A DNA stretch of 64,000 nt from Erythrobacter sp. EC-HK427 (GCF_902498745.1 NZ_LR701479.1:2745060-2809059); one strand, 5' to 3'; counted from the first letter of the stretch, positions 45,401 through 60,400 are shown. The notes: generated by a model not told the origin, from the sequence alone. A program made the numbers and translations.

Positions 45401-48400
45401 GAAGCGGATCGCCACATTCTCGCTGGCACTGCCGAGCCGCACAAAGCGCAGTTCATCGGCGGAGTAGCCATTGATCTCCAGCCGGTCGCCGGTCGATTGC
45501 GCCTGATCGTTGATCAGATCACGCCCGTCGCCGCGGGTGAAGATGTAGGTATCGTCACCACCGCCGCCGAAGGCGCGGTCATCGCCCAGCCCGGCTTCGA
45601 TCACATTGGCATTGGCATCGCCGAAGATGCGATCATCAAGCACCGTCGGCAGCATCGCCAGCATATCGGCGACGCTCCATTCGGTGCCGTCGTCGAACCG
45701 CACAGTCTCGATCCGGCCAGTGGTGAGCGCGTTCTCGATCCGCACGCGGTCGTCCGTGCCGCCCACTTTCAGGATCAGCGCGCTGCCATCACCCGATTGT
45801 TCGACCGTAACATTTGCAGGCGCAATGCCCGCGCCGAAAACGAGCATGTCAGCCGTGCCGCCCTCGTCCGAAATCCGGTCATGCCCGTCGCCAAGGTTGA
45901 AGCGATAGGTATCGTCGCCCAGCCCGCCTTCAAGCAGGTCGGCACCCGCACCGCCCGCCAGATCATCATCGCCGCCGCGCGTGATAATCCGGTCATCGCC
46001 GGCAAGGCCGTCAACCGTCTCGGCCTGATCGTCGGTGCCCCAGATCAGATCGTCGCCTGCGGTGGCGGTGCGCGCCATGCTTTCCAGCATCGCGCCGTCC
46101 CAGATCGTGCCGTCATCAAAGACGATACGGAACGCCGAGGTCGCACTCGCGCCGACCACCAGATCGACGCGGCTTGCGAAGTCATCGAAGCGCAGCGAGA
46201 GGGTTTCCTCCCCACGGATGATGCGAACATTGGCCGGGGCTTGGCCTGCACCGATAAGAATATCGTTGAGGCCTTGGCTATCCTCGATCCGGTCCTGGCC
46301 CGAGCCCGCGCCTGCTATCACGTAAACATCGTCACCCGCGCCGCCGCGCAGCAGATCATCGCCCGCGCCGCCGATCAGCGTGTCAGCAGTGAAGCCGCCG
46401 GTGAGGGTATCGTTGCCGTTCCCGCCCGTGAGAGTGAAATCAGTTCCGGCCGGCTGCGGCAGGATCGCCTGCAACCGCACATCGTCAAGCGAGGGGCCGT
46501 CGCTGCCCGTCCGGACAACTCCGGTCGAAACAAAGCGGATGGTGTTGTCCCCATCCTGCGCGGTGACGACAAGCTCGATGTCGCGCATCACCGTCGTGCG
46601 CTCGTCCGAGGTGAAGATCAGCGCGCCGTTCCAATAGACTTCGATCGGCCCGTCGCCATCCTGATTGGCACGGTTGGCAAGCGCGAAGCTGAGCTTGAAT
46701 GCGTCGCCCGCAGTCAGGCCGGAAACGGTCTGCGAAATATCCGCATTGCCCGCCGTGCCTTCCATATCGAGCCAACGGACGCCCTCATCGGCAACCACGC
46801 CTTCGACGCCGGTATCGGCCAGCTGCAGTTCCCGCCCGGAGGCTTCGATCCAGCCCGGAATCGTGTCCGCATAGACCGAGGAATCGGCAAAGCGCTGTCC
46901 TGCAGCATCCCATTCCTCAAAGCTGCCATTGATGATCAGATTGTCGCCCAGCAGCGTCTGCGCCATCACCACGCGAAGATCGTCGTCACCATCGGTCGCG
47001 CTTTGCGAGGCCAGCAGCAGCGTCGAGAAATCCCAAGTCGTGCCGTCAGTAAAGCTGATCGCTTCGATCACGCCGCGCGGATCGGCCTCCAGCGCGTTCA
47101 CCAGAGTAATGCGGGTGGTGCCGCCGATAACGCGCAATTCCAGATCGCGCCCGCTTTGGAGTACTTCGATATCCGCCGGATCGACGCTGGCATCGAAAAT
47201 GATCGCATCGAGCCCGTCGGGATCGATCAGCGTATCGCGGTCATCATTCGCGCCGAAATGATAGGTGTCATTCTGGATGCCGCCGCGCAGGCGATCATCA
47301 CCGGCGCCGCCCTTGAACACGTCGTTGCCCGACAGGGTGATGCCATCACCGCCGCCCAGCAAATCGTCATCGCCGCTGCCGCCGCCCAGCACGTCGTCGC
47401 CGAGGCCGCCGATCAGCGCATCATTGCCCTGCCCGCCGGAAATCTGGTCGCTACCCGCACCGCCGTCGATGATATCGCCGCCGCTGCCACCCGCCAGCCG
47501 GTCATTCCCGCCAAGGCCGCTGATGGTGTCTGCACCGCCATTGCCGAGGATGCTGTCATCGAGCGAACTGCCCGACAGCGCATTGCCATCATCCGTGTCG
47601 GAAATGTTGATTGCATTATCGAGACCGAAGGGCTGGCCGCCGAAGTTGAACGGCGTCAGCAGGCTGGCGTCGACATTCTGCAAGCGCAGGATCGCACGGT
47701 CAAAGCCGCTCGGGTCGGAGAGCAGAACGATGGCATCATCGCCCGCCTGCACCACCTTGAGCGCCGCCGCATCGAAGGGGTTGGGGTTGTTGCTGGCGAG
47801 GCGGATGATATCGCCGCCATCGCCGGGGGTGAAATCGGTGATGATATCGGTCGCAATTGCGGCCGCAGTCGGCGCGGCAGGGAGATAGCGGAAGGTGTCC
47901 TGACCCGCCCCGCCGGTATAGGTATCCACCGCATCGTCGTTCGACACATCGCCGAAGATATCATCACCCAGCCCGCCGTCGAGCGTATCGACACCGCTGC
48001 CGCCGAAGAGGAAATCTCCCTCGTCGGTGCCAGTTAGCGTGTTGTCGCCATCATCGCCGACGAGGAAATCGCCCGTCAGCGGCGCGTCTTGCACCAGAGC
48101 GGCCAGCACATCGGCATGGGTCAGTGTCACGCCGTCATCGACGATTACGATCTGCTCTATCGCGCCCGTGCCCGCAGCATCAAATCCGCCACGCAGGACG
48201 ATGACGTCGTCGCTATTGGCGAAGCGGATGGTAATATCCGCGCCGCCCACGCCGGTGCGGCTGAAGCGCACTTCGCCTGCCGCATAGCCGGAGATGCGCA
48301 ACGTATCGGGCGGCGCAGCGCCTGCATCGCCCTTGTCATCGATCAGATCGCGGCCATCGCCCTTGGCGTAGTGATAGATATCGCCGCCCGTGCCGCCGCT

Positions 48401-51400
48401 CAGATAGTCCGCATCGACGCCGCCGGTCAGCTCGTCGGTGCCGCCGCCTGCCGTAATCGAATCCTTGCCCGCCTTGCCGCCGAAGACTTCGTCCGCCGCA
48501 GTGCCGGTGAAAACATCATCGCCCGGCGTGCCCGAGCGGCTGATATCGATCAGGTCGTTGCGGGTGAGAGTCGTCCCGTCATCGAAGACGATTTCTTCGA
48601 TCCAATAGGTGGAGGACGTGCCAGCACCGCGCTCGATCCGGATACCGTCCTGCCCGTCACCGAACAGGATCACGAAGTCATTGCCGAAATTGGCGTAGCT
48701 GACCGAACTGATATCGCTTACCGACAGTCCGGGGCCGATCAGGATGCGGTCTATGCCTGCGGTATCGTAAATGGTGTCACGGCCATCGCCCGGGTTGAAG
48801 CGATAGGTATCGTCGCCGCGATAGCCTTCGAGCCGGTCATTGCCGGTGCCGCCCGACAGATCGTCATTGCCATCTTCACCGTCGACAAAGTCATCTCCGG
48901 CTCCGCCGCTGAGGATATCATCGCCATTGTCGCCGTCGATCCGGTCATTGCCGTCGCCGCCGTCAAGATTGTCGCTGACAGTGGAATCGGTCGATCCCCA
49001 CAGGTAGTCATCGCCCGGCGTTCCGGTGGTCGCCATCATGAGCAAGTCGGCATCGGTCCAGACCGTGCCATCTTCGAAGCGGATTTCGGCAATCGGGCCA
49101 GGCAATCCGTTGAACCATGATGTGATCGTGACGCGCTGCTCCGCGGTTCCTCCGCCGATCCGGATCACCAGATCATTGTTCGCATCGGTGTAGACAGTCA
49201 GATTGGCAGGATCGATGCCGGGGCCGAATTCGATGATATTCGCGCCCGTGGTGTCGGCAATCTCGTCATCGCCATCGCCCAGCGCGATACGGTAGACATC
49301 GTCGCCGCCATAGCCATTGAGGACATCATCGCCCTTGTCGCCGCTGATGATATCGGCGCCGTTGCCACCATATATCTCGTCATCACCGTCGCCGCCGAAC
49401 ATGGTGTTGCCATCGGAGCCGAAGGTGCGATCCTCGATGATGTCGTTACCCGCGCCGCCGTAAACGGTATCGCCACCGCCGCGCACATCGATGCGGTCAT
49501 TCCCGGCGAGCCCGTCAATCGTTTCCGCCGCGTCGGTGCCGAAGATCACATCATCGCCGCTGGTGGGTGTTTGCGAGACAAGCGCGAATAGGTCGGCCAT
49601 CGTCCATGCTGTGCCATCATCGAAGCGTACTTCGCCGATCACGCCCTGATCGCGCAGGAAGGCATCGCTGCGGATAGCGCCCTGAATGGTGATCCGGTCG
49701 CCTGCAACGCCGGTTGTGATGATCAGATCGGTGCCGCTGCGCCGCACGCCAATATCGCCCGTGGCGATGCCCGCGCCGAATTGCAGGATATTGTTGGTGA
49801 AAGTGCTGTCGACGATAATGTCCTGCCCGTCGCCGGGATTGAACACATAGATATCGATCCCGTCGCCGCCTTGGAGCAGGTCAGCACCCGTGCCGCCGCG
49901 CAGCGTATCCGCGCCCGCGCCGCCGCGCAGCGTGTCACTGCCGCTGCCGCCGCTGATATCGTCATCACCCGCGCCCCCATCGACAAGGTCATCACCGCCA
50001 GCGGCATTGATCGTGTCGGCATTGCCGGTACCGATCAGCGTCTCGCTCTTCGCCGTGCCCGCCAGCGCCGCGATGACCAGATCGCCCGCGCTCCAGACGG
50101 TGCCATCATCAAAGCGCACTTCCTCGATGGCGTAGGCCGTCTGCGCGAAGGCGTTGATAATGGTGATCCGGTCACCATCGCTACCAATGCGCAGGACAAT
50201 GCTGAGCCCGTCCGCGCTCTGGCGGACCGTCACATCGGCAGGCGCAATCCCTGCTGCAAACACGATGGCATCGGTTCCGTCGCTGTCTGTGATCGTCAGG
50301 CGGCCATCGCCTGCAGCGAACAGATAGGTCTCGTCACCGCGCTGGTCGATTACCGTATCGGTGCCGGGGCCGGCATTGATGATGTCGTTCCCGCTGCCGC
50401 CGTCTAGCGTGTCGTCGCCTGCAAGGCCGATGAGCTCGTCATTGCCCTGTTCACCGCGCAAGATGTCGTCATTGACCGTTCCGGTCAGCACATCGTCGCT
50501 GGCGGGCCCGGAGACAGTTTCGGAATAAGGGAGCACCGAGCGGGCAATGATCTCCGCCTGCGTCCATTCGGTGCCGTCAGCGAAGCGGATGAAGCCCAAA
50601 GCTTCGAAATCCGCACCGTTCAGATAGGTGATCCGGTCTCCGGTACCGATAACGCGGATAACGATATCGCTGGAAACCGCCGGATCATATTCGATCCGCA
50701 CATCGGCGGGCAGAATCGTCGCGTCAAATTCGATGATATTGCCCGCAATCGCCCAGCCGGAATCGTCGATCACATCCTGGCCGAAGCCGATGCTGAAGCG
50801 GTAGGTGTCATCATTATCATTGCCGACAAGCAGATCATCACCCGTTCCACCGGTGATCGTATCGGCATCCCAGCCGCCGGTGATGATGTCGTTCCCGGCA
50901 TTGCCGAGCAGCGTGTTGTTGCCGCCGTCGGGAACGGTAATTACATCGTCGCCCGCGCCGCCTTCATAGGTATAGTCGGGATAGATGTCGCTGTAATCGT
51001 AGAAGGTTGCCGCGTTCAGAATATCGGCTGCCGTCCACACCGTGCCGTCACTGAAGCGGACTTCGTCCACGCCATCAGTATTGCTGAATTCGTCCGCCAT
51101 GTTCCAGATGACGATCGTGTCGCCAGTGGTCGTGACGGTCAGCGTGACATAATCGTAGCCATCCTTCTCCACGAGCACATCGGCAGGCGTAATGGTGGCG
51201 TCGAAAACAATCGCATTGATCGCCGTGCCGCCGCGCGAGGAATAGAGCCAATCGGTGCCAAAGCCGGCGGAGAAATGGAATTCCGCGCCGCCATCGTAAT
51301 CCTCCAACTCGTCCGAACCGGCACCGCCGATGATGATATCGAACCCGTCGCCGCCAATCAGGTAGTCGATACCCGCGCCGCCGATCAACGTGTTGTTGCC

Positions 51401-54400
51401 GGTGATGGCGGTGATCCGGTCATCGCCTTCGGTGCCGGTGAGCGTTTCGCCCGAAGTGACCTCTGCGCCGGTGATTTCGGTGCTGAATGTCTGCGTAATC
51501 GCCGCCAGTGCATCGGCCCACTCGATCGGCGCATGGCCGTCCTCGAACGTGATGCGGGTGAACGAGGGCACAGCATCCGGAGTGATCTCTCCGGTGACCG
51601 GATCGACAGTGGCGAAGAAACGGGTCAGGAGAGCGTCGTTATCGGCCACCTTGATGAACAGGTAGTTCGGATAGCTGCCATCCTGCTTCCACTCGAACAC
51701 GATATCACCCGGCGCGATGCCGGCGCCCATGTGGATGATGTATTCCGAGGCCGAGCCATCGCCGAAATCATAGGCTTCGTCGAAATAATCGAGCCCGTCA
51801 CCAAGGTTGAACAGGATCGTATCGAGGCCGCCATAGCCATACAGATAATCAAAGCCTGGACCGCCACTGAGGATATCGTTCCCTTCGTAGCCGTAGAGAT
51901 AGTCTTCACCGCGCAGCCCGTAGAGCTCGTTATCGAAGTCATCGCCATACAACTCGTTCGGCCCCAGCGTGCCTGTCAGCACGAAGCCGCTATTGGTTGG
52001 TGCGGTGATTTCGAGGCCATCGGCATTGAAGGGAGTCGCCTGCGCGATCAGCGCCGCCTTCTCGACAATTGTCCCGTCGCTGAAATGCAGCGCCACCGGA
52101 ACGCCCAGCTCCGCGCCGGTCTCCGCACCGTTGATGATCCGCAAGCGATCATCCGACCCGGCGAACTCAATAATGAAATCCGTGCCGTCGATTTCGACCT
52201 GCAAATCCGTGGCGAGAATAGTTACGTCGAATTCGACCGTGATCGCGCCCACATCATCGGTGATCACGTCCTGCCCGAAACCGGCACCGAAACGATAGAT
52301 ATCGTTGCCCGCGCCGCCCTGCAGATCGTCATTGCCGGTGCCGCCCGTCAGAATGTCGTCCCCGTCCTGACCGATCAGCGTATCATTGCCTTCGAGGCCG
52401 TCGATTTCGGAGGCGGTGGCAAGGCCGGTGATCGTATCGTCCCCGTCCGAACCGGAGAGGACATTCGATGCCCCCGCCCCGCCCGACAGCGTCACTCCGG
52501 TCGGCTCGGGAATTGCCATGGCCAGCAAATTGGCGGGAGTCAGGATAAGGCCGGATTCGTTGAAGACGACCTGTTCGATCTGCCAGCTGACACTGGTGCG
52601 CCAGTTGAGCACGCGGATCTCGTCATTCGTGCCCGCAATGCTCAGGATCAGATCGGTGCCATTGGCCGCAAGATAGACGACCAGATCGGTCGAGCGGAAC
52701 GCGGCGTCGAATTCGATGCGGTCGGCATTGCCGGCATTCGACCAGCCATTGTCGCTGATGATATCCTGTCCGAAACCCGGAGCGAACCGATAAATGTCGA
52801 TCTCATTATTGCCTTCGAGGAAATCATTCCCCGCCCCGCCAATAATGATGTTGCCGTCAGTGCCGACCGAATCGATGATATCATCGCCCGGCCCGCCATC
52901 GAGGAAGTCGACCTGGAAGCCACCGATCAGAATATCGTCCCCGCTATTGTCGATCAGCGAGAGATAGCCCAAACGGTTGAGCGTGGAGCCATCGGAGAAC
53001 AGGATATTCTCGATGTGATAGCTCGTGCTGTCCTGGTTGCGCAGCAGAATCCGGTCTTCGGTGCCGTTGATGCGGATGACCAGCGTATCATCGGGCAGTC
53101 GCTCGATAATCAGGTCAGCCTGGGTGATGCCCGCGCCAAACTCTATTGTATCGCCGAGCGTGTTGGTGCTGGAAGCGTCGGATATTTCGTCTTGCCCGAA
53201 GCCGGGGGCGAAGAAATAGGTGTCGTCACCCGCATCGCCTCGCAGGAAATCATTATCCGCGCCGCCGATGAGGATATCATTCCCTTCGCGTCCGAAAATC
53301 CGGTCATTGCCGGCAAGCCCGCTCAGCGTGTCGGTGGTGAGCGTCCCGTACAGCAGATCGTCGCCAGCGGTGGCGGAGCCGAGCGTGGAGACGAGCGCGG
53401 GCAGATCGATGACCGTCCCGTCGAACAGCCGGATCGTTTCGATCTGGTAGCTCGCGCCGAGGCGCTGGTCGCGGACGGTGATTGCGTCTTCGGTGCCAGC
53501 AATGCGGATGACCAGATCATCGGTGCCTGACAATTCAAACACCAGATCGCCCGACGTGATGCCCTCGCCAAATTCGATAGCATCGGTGCCGGTGCCGATA
53601 TCCCAGATGACATCTCGGCCAAAACCCGCTTCGAAAACATAGACATCGTCGCCGTCGCCACCGCGCAACTCGTCATTGCCGGTGCCGCCGATCAGCCTGT
53701 CATTGCCGCCATTGGCCTGGAGGAAGTCGTTCCCGCCCCCGCCCGCAAGCGTTTCGGCATCGAAGCCCCCTTGGAGGGAATCGTCGCCATCGGTCGGCAG
53801 CTGTCCCAAGGCCATGATATCGGCGTGGGAGAGAATTGTTCCGTCAGCGAATTCGTAGAATTCGATCCGTTGGTAATCGGCGGTGATCGTATCGTCGATG
53901 GTCAACCGGTCGCTCGAACCGGCGAAGGAGAGGATGATGTCCGATCCCTCGATCCGCACCCGCAGGTCTGCCCGGTTCAGCGTCGCATCGAAATAGACCG
54001 TATCGGCAGTGCCGCTCCAACCCTGATCGCCCAGCAGATCAACGCCGAAGCCCGCGCTAAATTCGTAGCGGTCGCCGCCATTGCCGCCGGACAGGGAATC
54101 ATCACCAACACCGCCGATAACCACGTCATCGCCATTATTGGCGTCGATATCGTCATTGCCGGGCCCGCCATCGATGGTTTCGCCAGCACTCGTGCCGTCA
54201 AAATCATTGTCGCCGAAATTGCTGGTGAACAGATTAGCAATCGCCATTTGCTGCATCTGCGCGCTGGTCCACACGGTGCCATCGGCGAAATGCACTTCCT
54301 CGATCAGGTCGCTGGAACCGTTCAAGGTGTTGCGCAGGGTCAGCGTGTCACCCGTATCGACAATGGTGAGGATGAGCGTGGAGGAACCGCTGAGCGTGAC

Positions 54401-57400
54401 CCGCACATCGCCCGGCAAGACGCCGGGCTCCATCTGCACGATGTCCACAGCCTCGCCGCGCCAACCGGCATTGTCCTCGATAATATCCTGCCCGAAACCG
54501 CGCCCGAAAATGTAGGTGTCGGCATCGCTCTGGCCGTTCAGCAAATCATTGCCCGGCCCGCCATTGAGAATATCGTTGCCGTTATTCCCGGTGATCGTCT
54601 CGTTATCCCAGTCGCCGGTCAGCGTGTCCGCGCCGGTCATGCCGGCGATGGTGACTGCGCCCGGAACCGTGAACGGATCGCCGTTAAGATTGAGCGCGGT
54701 GAGCGCCGCCGGGGCAACGCCTTGCAGCTTCACAATCGCCCGCGCGCCGGGCAAGCCAACCGGATCGTTCGCCGCGAAATAGATAATCGTGTCAGCACCA
54801 TCGGCCAGCGCGATCAGCTGGCCGGAAAGGCCCGTGCCGATGCGGATATCGAGCACATCGCCCAGATCGCCCGCCTCGAAATCGGTAATCAGCGGAATGC
54901 CCGCCGCATCATCGATTACCGGCACAAAGAGACGGTAAATGTCGCTGGTGCCCGTGGTGCCGGTAACTCTCTCCGCTCCCAAATCCGCCGGGCCGGAGGG
55001 CGTGGGCGTCGGGGTTGGCGTCGGGGTACCGCCGCCGGTGAAGATCGGGTCGGCAAAGGGATTGGCCTCGCTGCCCGACGGATCGAGCAATGCCTGCGCC
55101 GCCTCCTCGCTCACCACCTGCGTAGCGAGGAAGGCCGCGCTCCAGCTGCTGCCGCCGTCGAACAGCACGGAATCCATGCGCGGGCTGCCGCTCGCCAGCT
55201 GGTCGACGATGCGCAACTGCGCGTCGCTGCCGATCAGGCGGAGGATCATGTCGTTGCCCTGGCGCGTCACCACCAGATCGGTGGGAGCGATCCCTGCTGC
55301 AATCTCCAGCCGGTCAACCGAGCCTGACCAATTGCCTTCGATAATCGTATCGCGCCCGCTGGTGGTGCCGAAATTGTAGACCGTATCACCACGGCCGCCC
55401 GCCAGAACATCGTCACCGGCGGTTGACGCAAAGGTGGCGCCAACATCAACCGAGGTGCCGAAGTCGATGGCATCGTCGCCTGTAGTGCCCGCAGCAATCG
55501 CGCCGAGAATGGCGGCCATGTCCCAAACCGTGCCGTCGGCGAAGACGAATTGCTCTACCCCGCGGTCAAGCGAGCCGGTGACGAAGAAATCGACGATCCG
55601 CACACGATCTTGCGTGCCTGCGATCCCAACCACGAGATCGGCGGGGCCGGTTTCGAGGAAGACCAGCTCGGCAGGCGCAATCCCCGCTTCAAAGCGGAGC
55701 GTATCGATATCCGCACCGCTATCGGTATCGATATCGATGATCGTGTCCTGACCATCGCCGCGTGCGAAGAAGTAGGTGTCCGCACCGTCAAAGCCGAGCA
55801 GCGTGTCATTGCCCGTGCCGCCATCGAACACGTCATCGCCGCGCCCGCCTTCGAGCCGGTCATCCCCACCCGCGCCGAACAGGTTCTGGCCCGAACCGCC
55901 GCTGGAATTGACCTGCGGAGTGGGCACCTTGATCGTGTCGTCACCATCGCTGGGCAGAATCCCGGCCGCTAGCACATCGAGTGCCAGTGTCGTGCCGTCG
56001 GCGAAGGCCAGCGTGCCGACGGGAGATTCAGGATCGATTGCGGAATCGAGCAGAATCGTGATCCGGTCGCCATTGCTGCCCACCAGCAGCACGATATTGC
56101 CATCGATATCGCGCTGGGCTGTCACATCACCGGGGAGAATGCCCGCAGCAAAAGTGATCGTGCCGAGGCCGTCCGCGCTTGCGCGCAGCCCGATCCGGTC
56201 ATGCCCGTCACCAAGTGCAAAGAGATAGCTGTCCGCGCCCTCGCCATCGAGGATCAGATCGTCGCCCGGCCCGCCATCGATCACCGAAGCGCCCGTATCG
56301 CCGATCACCAGATCGTCACCATCTGTAGTGACACGCGTTGCGCGGGCCAGCAGCTCGGCCTTGGTGATGACGCTGCCATCACCAAATTCAATGGTTTCGA
56401 CCGAATTGTTCAGAATGATTATGCTGTCATCGGCATCGACGAAAGTGATCCGCAGATCGGTGCTGCCCTCGGCCAGCAATTCCACCAGCAGATCGGGCGC
56501 ACGGTAACCGGTAATGACGAGGCGATCGGTGCCGCTCGTATCCTCGATCACGTCATTGCCGTCACCAGCGGTGAAGAAATACGAATCATTGCCGCCCGCG
56601 CCGCGCAACAGGTCATCACCGCGCCCGCCGGCAATGTTATCGGCAAGGTCGCTGCCGCGCACATTGTCGTCACTGGTACTGACCTGGCTGGCAATCGAAG
56701 CCTGCACCAGATCGGCCTGGCTCCACACCGTGCCATCGCCGAACTGAAATGTCGGCAAGGCGCCGGTGCCCGCCGCTCCGCGAATGAGCAACTGGTCACC
56801 ATTGGCGAAGAACATGATCAGATCATTGGTGTCGATGGCGGACTGGCGCACCCGCACGCCCGAGGCGAAGACATCGGCGAAGATCACCTGCGCCTGCGAT
56901 ACCCCGCTGCCCATTTCGACGATGTCGAGCCCGTCTCCGGCGCGCAGCAGGATGATGCGATCCTGCCCCATGATGACGCGGTCGTAACCCGTGCCCGGTT
57001 CCAGCGCGACGCCTTCTTCGAAATCGCGCGTGTCGAGCAGATCCTGCCCGGCATTGGAGAGTTCCGACCGGATAATCGTGCGCACCTGTTCGATGTCGAG
57101 CACGGTGCCGTCGGCAAACTGGAAACTCTCCGCCGGCGTGGTGCGGTATCCGCCTTTGACGACCAGCCGGTCGCCCGTTCCGTCGATGCGGATAAGCAGA
57201 TCACCGGCAACATTGAGGAAGGTCACATTCTCAGGGGTGACGGCCGTTCCGAAGACGATGGTATCCACCCCGCCCCGGTCATCGATCAGATCGTCACCAT
57301 CGCCGATGCCGAAATGGTACGTGTCATTGCCCAGCCCGCCGATCATCGCATCCGAGCCTGCGGACGACAGGAAGGTGTCGTTGCGAATGTCCAGCCCGAC

Positions 57401-60400
57401 GAGATTGTCATCGCCAGCAGTGCCCGCGAGCATCAAGTCGATAATGTCGTCAAAGGTCAGCACTGTGCCGTCGGCGAAGTTGAACTCCTCCACGCTGGTG
57501 CCGCTGAAAGCGCCCAGAATGGTCAGCACATCGCTCCCATTGCCGAGATCGATCAGCAGATCATTCCCGTTACGGGTGATTATCAGCGTATCGCGGGTCA
57601 CCGAGGCACCGAATATAATCCGGTCGATCACGCCAGCCTGGTCGGGGCGTTCCTGCACCGTGTCGAAATCGTAATCGGCGGTGAAGGCGTAATCGTCCGC
57701 GCGATTGCCGCCGATCAGCAGATCATTGCCCTGCCGCCCGTCGAGCGTGTTTTCCGCATCGATCACACCGGTAATGATGTTATCGCCCCGGTTGCCGCCG
57801 GCAATCTGCAACAATTCCTCGACATCGGCGATGGTCAGGAAATCCCCGCCGACAAATTCGAACCGCTCGATTCCGTTATCGATATTGAGGAACTGGTTGC
57901 GGATGCGCAGCGTATCCGCATGGCCCTGCACGGAGATCACCAGATCATTGCCGTCCTTCGTGAAAACGACATTGTCGATGGTGATATCGTCACCGAATTT
58001 GACGATATCGTCCTTCGGAACGATGACACCGCGGCGATCCAGCCAGTGCGCCCGCTCGCGCACATCGGTGATGGTGTCGTTGCCGTAACCGACATCGAAC
58101 ATATAAATATCGCCGCCATCGCCGCCGATCATCGTGTCGTTACCGGCGCGGCTATCGAAGGTTTCGGCGAAGTTGGAGCCGGTTATCGTCTCGTCACCAT
58201 TGGTGCCGACCAGGTCGATATCTTCTGGATTGAAATCGCGGAAGTCGAGCGTCCGATCGCTGAAGACGAAGGTTTCGATGGCGTATTGCTGCACCCCGGC
58301 GCGGACATACTGGTTTTCCAGAATAATCTGTTCGCCCGTCGCGGTGACGGTAATAATCAGATCGAGCGCCGTGCGGCTGAATTCGACATCGGTGGAGGCG
58401 AAAGCGAGGAATTCGATGCGGTCATCACCGCCCTCGTCGAACGCCGTGTCGGTGCCGTAATTGGCGCCCAGCACATACACGTCATTGCCGGAAAGACCTT
58501 CCAGCCGGTCATTGCCCAGCCCGCCATCCATGCGGTCGGACACCAGCTCGAAACCGTAGATCAGATCATCGCCATGGGTCTTGGCAATCGCGACATAATG
58601 TTCGAGCAGATCAAGCCATGACCACTCGGTTCCATCGCCATAGGTAATGAATTCGATGAGGTTGGTGTAGCCGATGAGGAAGACGTATTCGAGGTAATCG
58701 GTCAGGATCACCTGATCGGTCGTGCCCTTCACCTGCAGGCGCAACGTGTCCTCGCGCCCTACGCGCAGGAAGTCGAAATCGGTCCAGCGCAGATCGTCCT
58801 GGAAGACGAGGTAATCGTCCTTCGGCGGCGCGAAAATGGCGGCGGAAAAGTCGTTATCCCAGATGACATCCTGGCCGTAATTGCGGCCGTAAATATAGGT
58901 ATCGTAGCCTTCCTTGCCGGTCAGGAAATCATCGCCCGCTCCACCATCCAGCGAATTGTCGTTCAGCAAACCGTAGATTGCATCGTCAAATTCGGTCTTG
59001 GCATTATCGATCACGCGCTGCGCGATCGTTTCGAAATCGAGCGTCGCGCCCTTTTCGAAAATGATCTTTTCGATCAGGTTGGGCGCGATGAAATCGAGTC
59101 CGTCATCGGCACCCAACAATTCGCTGAACAGGCCAAGATTGAGCCGGACACCGCCGAATTGGCCGACCAGCGTAACGCTGTCTTCGGTTTCGTTGCCGTT
59201 TTCGTCGAGGATCTTGATGATGAGATCTTCGCTCTCGCCATCGCGGATCAGCTTCAGGCGATCTTCGGTAATGTCCCCGCGGAACATGAGGAAATCGAGC
59301 CCGGCCTTCACTGGCCCGAAGGAGAAATTGCCGAGATCGTCGATCACATCATGGCCGTCGCCGATGCGGTAGATGTAGGTATCGCCGCCCGCGCCGCCGC
59401 TCAGGAAGTCATTGCCCAGGCCGCCAAACATGATGTCGTCAGAGCCCGAACCAATCAGCGGATCAGCTTCGTCGAGCGCCGCGCGCTCGAAATCGACCAC
59501 GGCGAAGGACATCCGGTAGCGGTCCCACACCGTGCCATCGGCAAAGACGATGGCATCCACGCCCGACTGCAATTGCTGCCCGTTGCCGAGAATCTGATTA
59601 CGCTCGCCCAGGAATTGGTCTTCCAGCCGGATCCAGTTGGCCCCGTTGTTGTAGAAGAGGATCATGTCCTCCCCGTCGCGCACCGCCTTGATATCATCGG
59701 GCGTCAGATGCGCGAACCGCAACTGGTCTTCCCCGCCAAGATCGGAATCGTAAATCGTGTCGTTGCCCGGCGTCAGGCTGACAAAATAGACGTCGGTGTC
59801 TTCCGCGGTCGGATCAAACGCGGTCTGATCCTTGGTAAACCCGCCGACAACCCGCTGGTCGCCTTCGCCAAGGATGAAGAAATTGACTCCGGCGGGCCCA
59901 ACCGTTTCGGTGGAAAGCGCGTCCTGCTCGACAATCCGCTCCTCGGTCACGCCCAGCGCATTGGCGACGGCATAGATATCGAGATCGATGGGTGTCGTCT
60001 CGAACGCGGCGAGGATCATCTGGAAGACGAAGGATTCGTCCACCGCAACGCCCGGATCGAAGAAATACTGCCGCTCGCCCGTCTCGTAATCGGGATAGAA
60101 GGTGGCGAGGATATCCTGCCAATTGATCAGGTAATCATACACCGCATCATCAGCGTTCGAGGCCGGAGCGCCTGCGAAGATGGCCTCAAACATCGGCGCC
60201 AGTTCACGCTCGGTGGTCGGGCGATAACGGTCATCCTCGAAATTGTATTCGATGCCCGCGAAGAAGTCCTTCAGCCCGCCCTGCATCGCAATGCGCACGC
60301 CCATCCGCATGGCGGTGAGGACATATTGCGCGACCGAGGCGCTGACGAGCTGGATCATCTCGTCAATCACCGATACGTATTCGGTGGCCGACAGCGTGTA

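Larger units (their letters stand above)
44510..59475 (-). repeat. Main array: about 32 RTX plus HCBP-related units
   Basis: Nearly 5,000 residues of a repeated unit averaging about 150. Each unit has one to four nonapeptides (GGxGDDxxx), then a Y-x-F-x2-GDG-x-D-x-I strand, a DLVIRIxGTxDRIT-like HCBP-related segment, and a closing [17 protein letters not shown]. I counted the units by the closing motif, so the number is approximate. Units are diverged from each other and lack long DNA identity, so the array is old or under strong selection. Confidence 0.85.
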
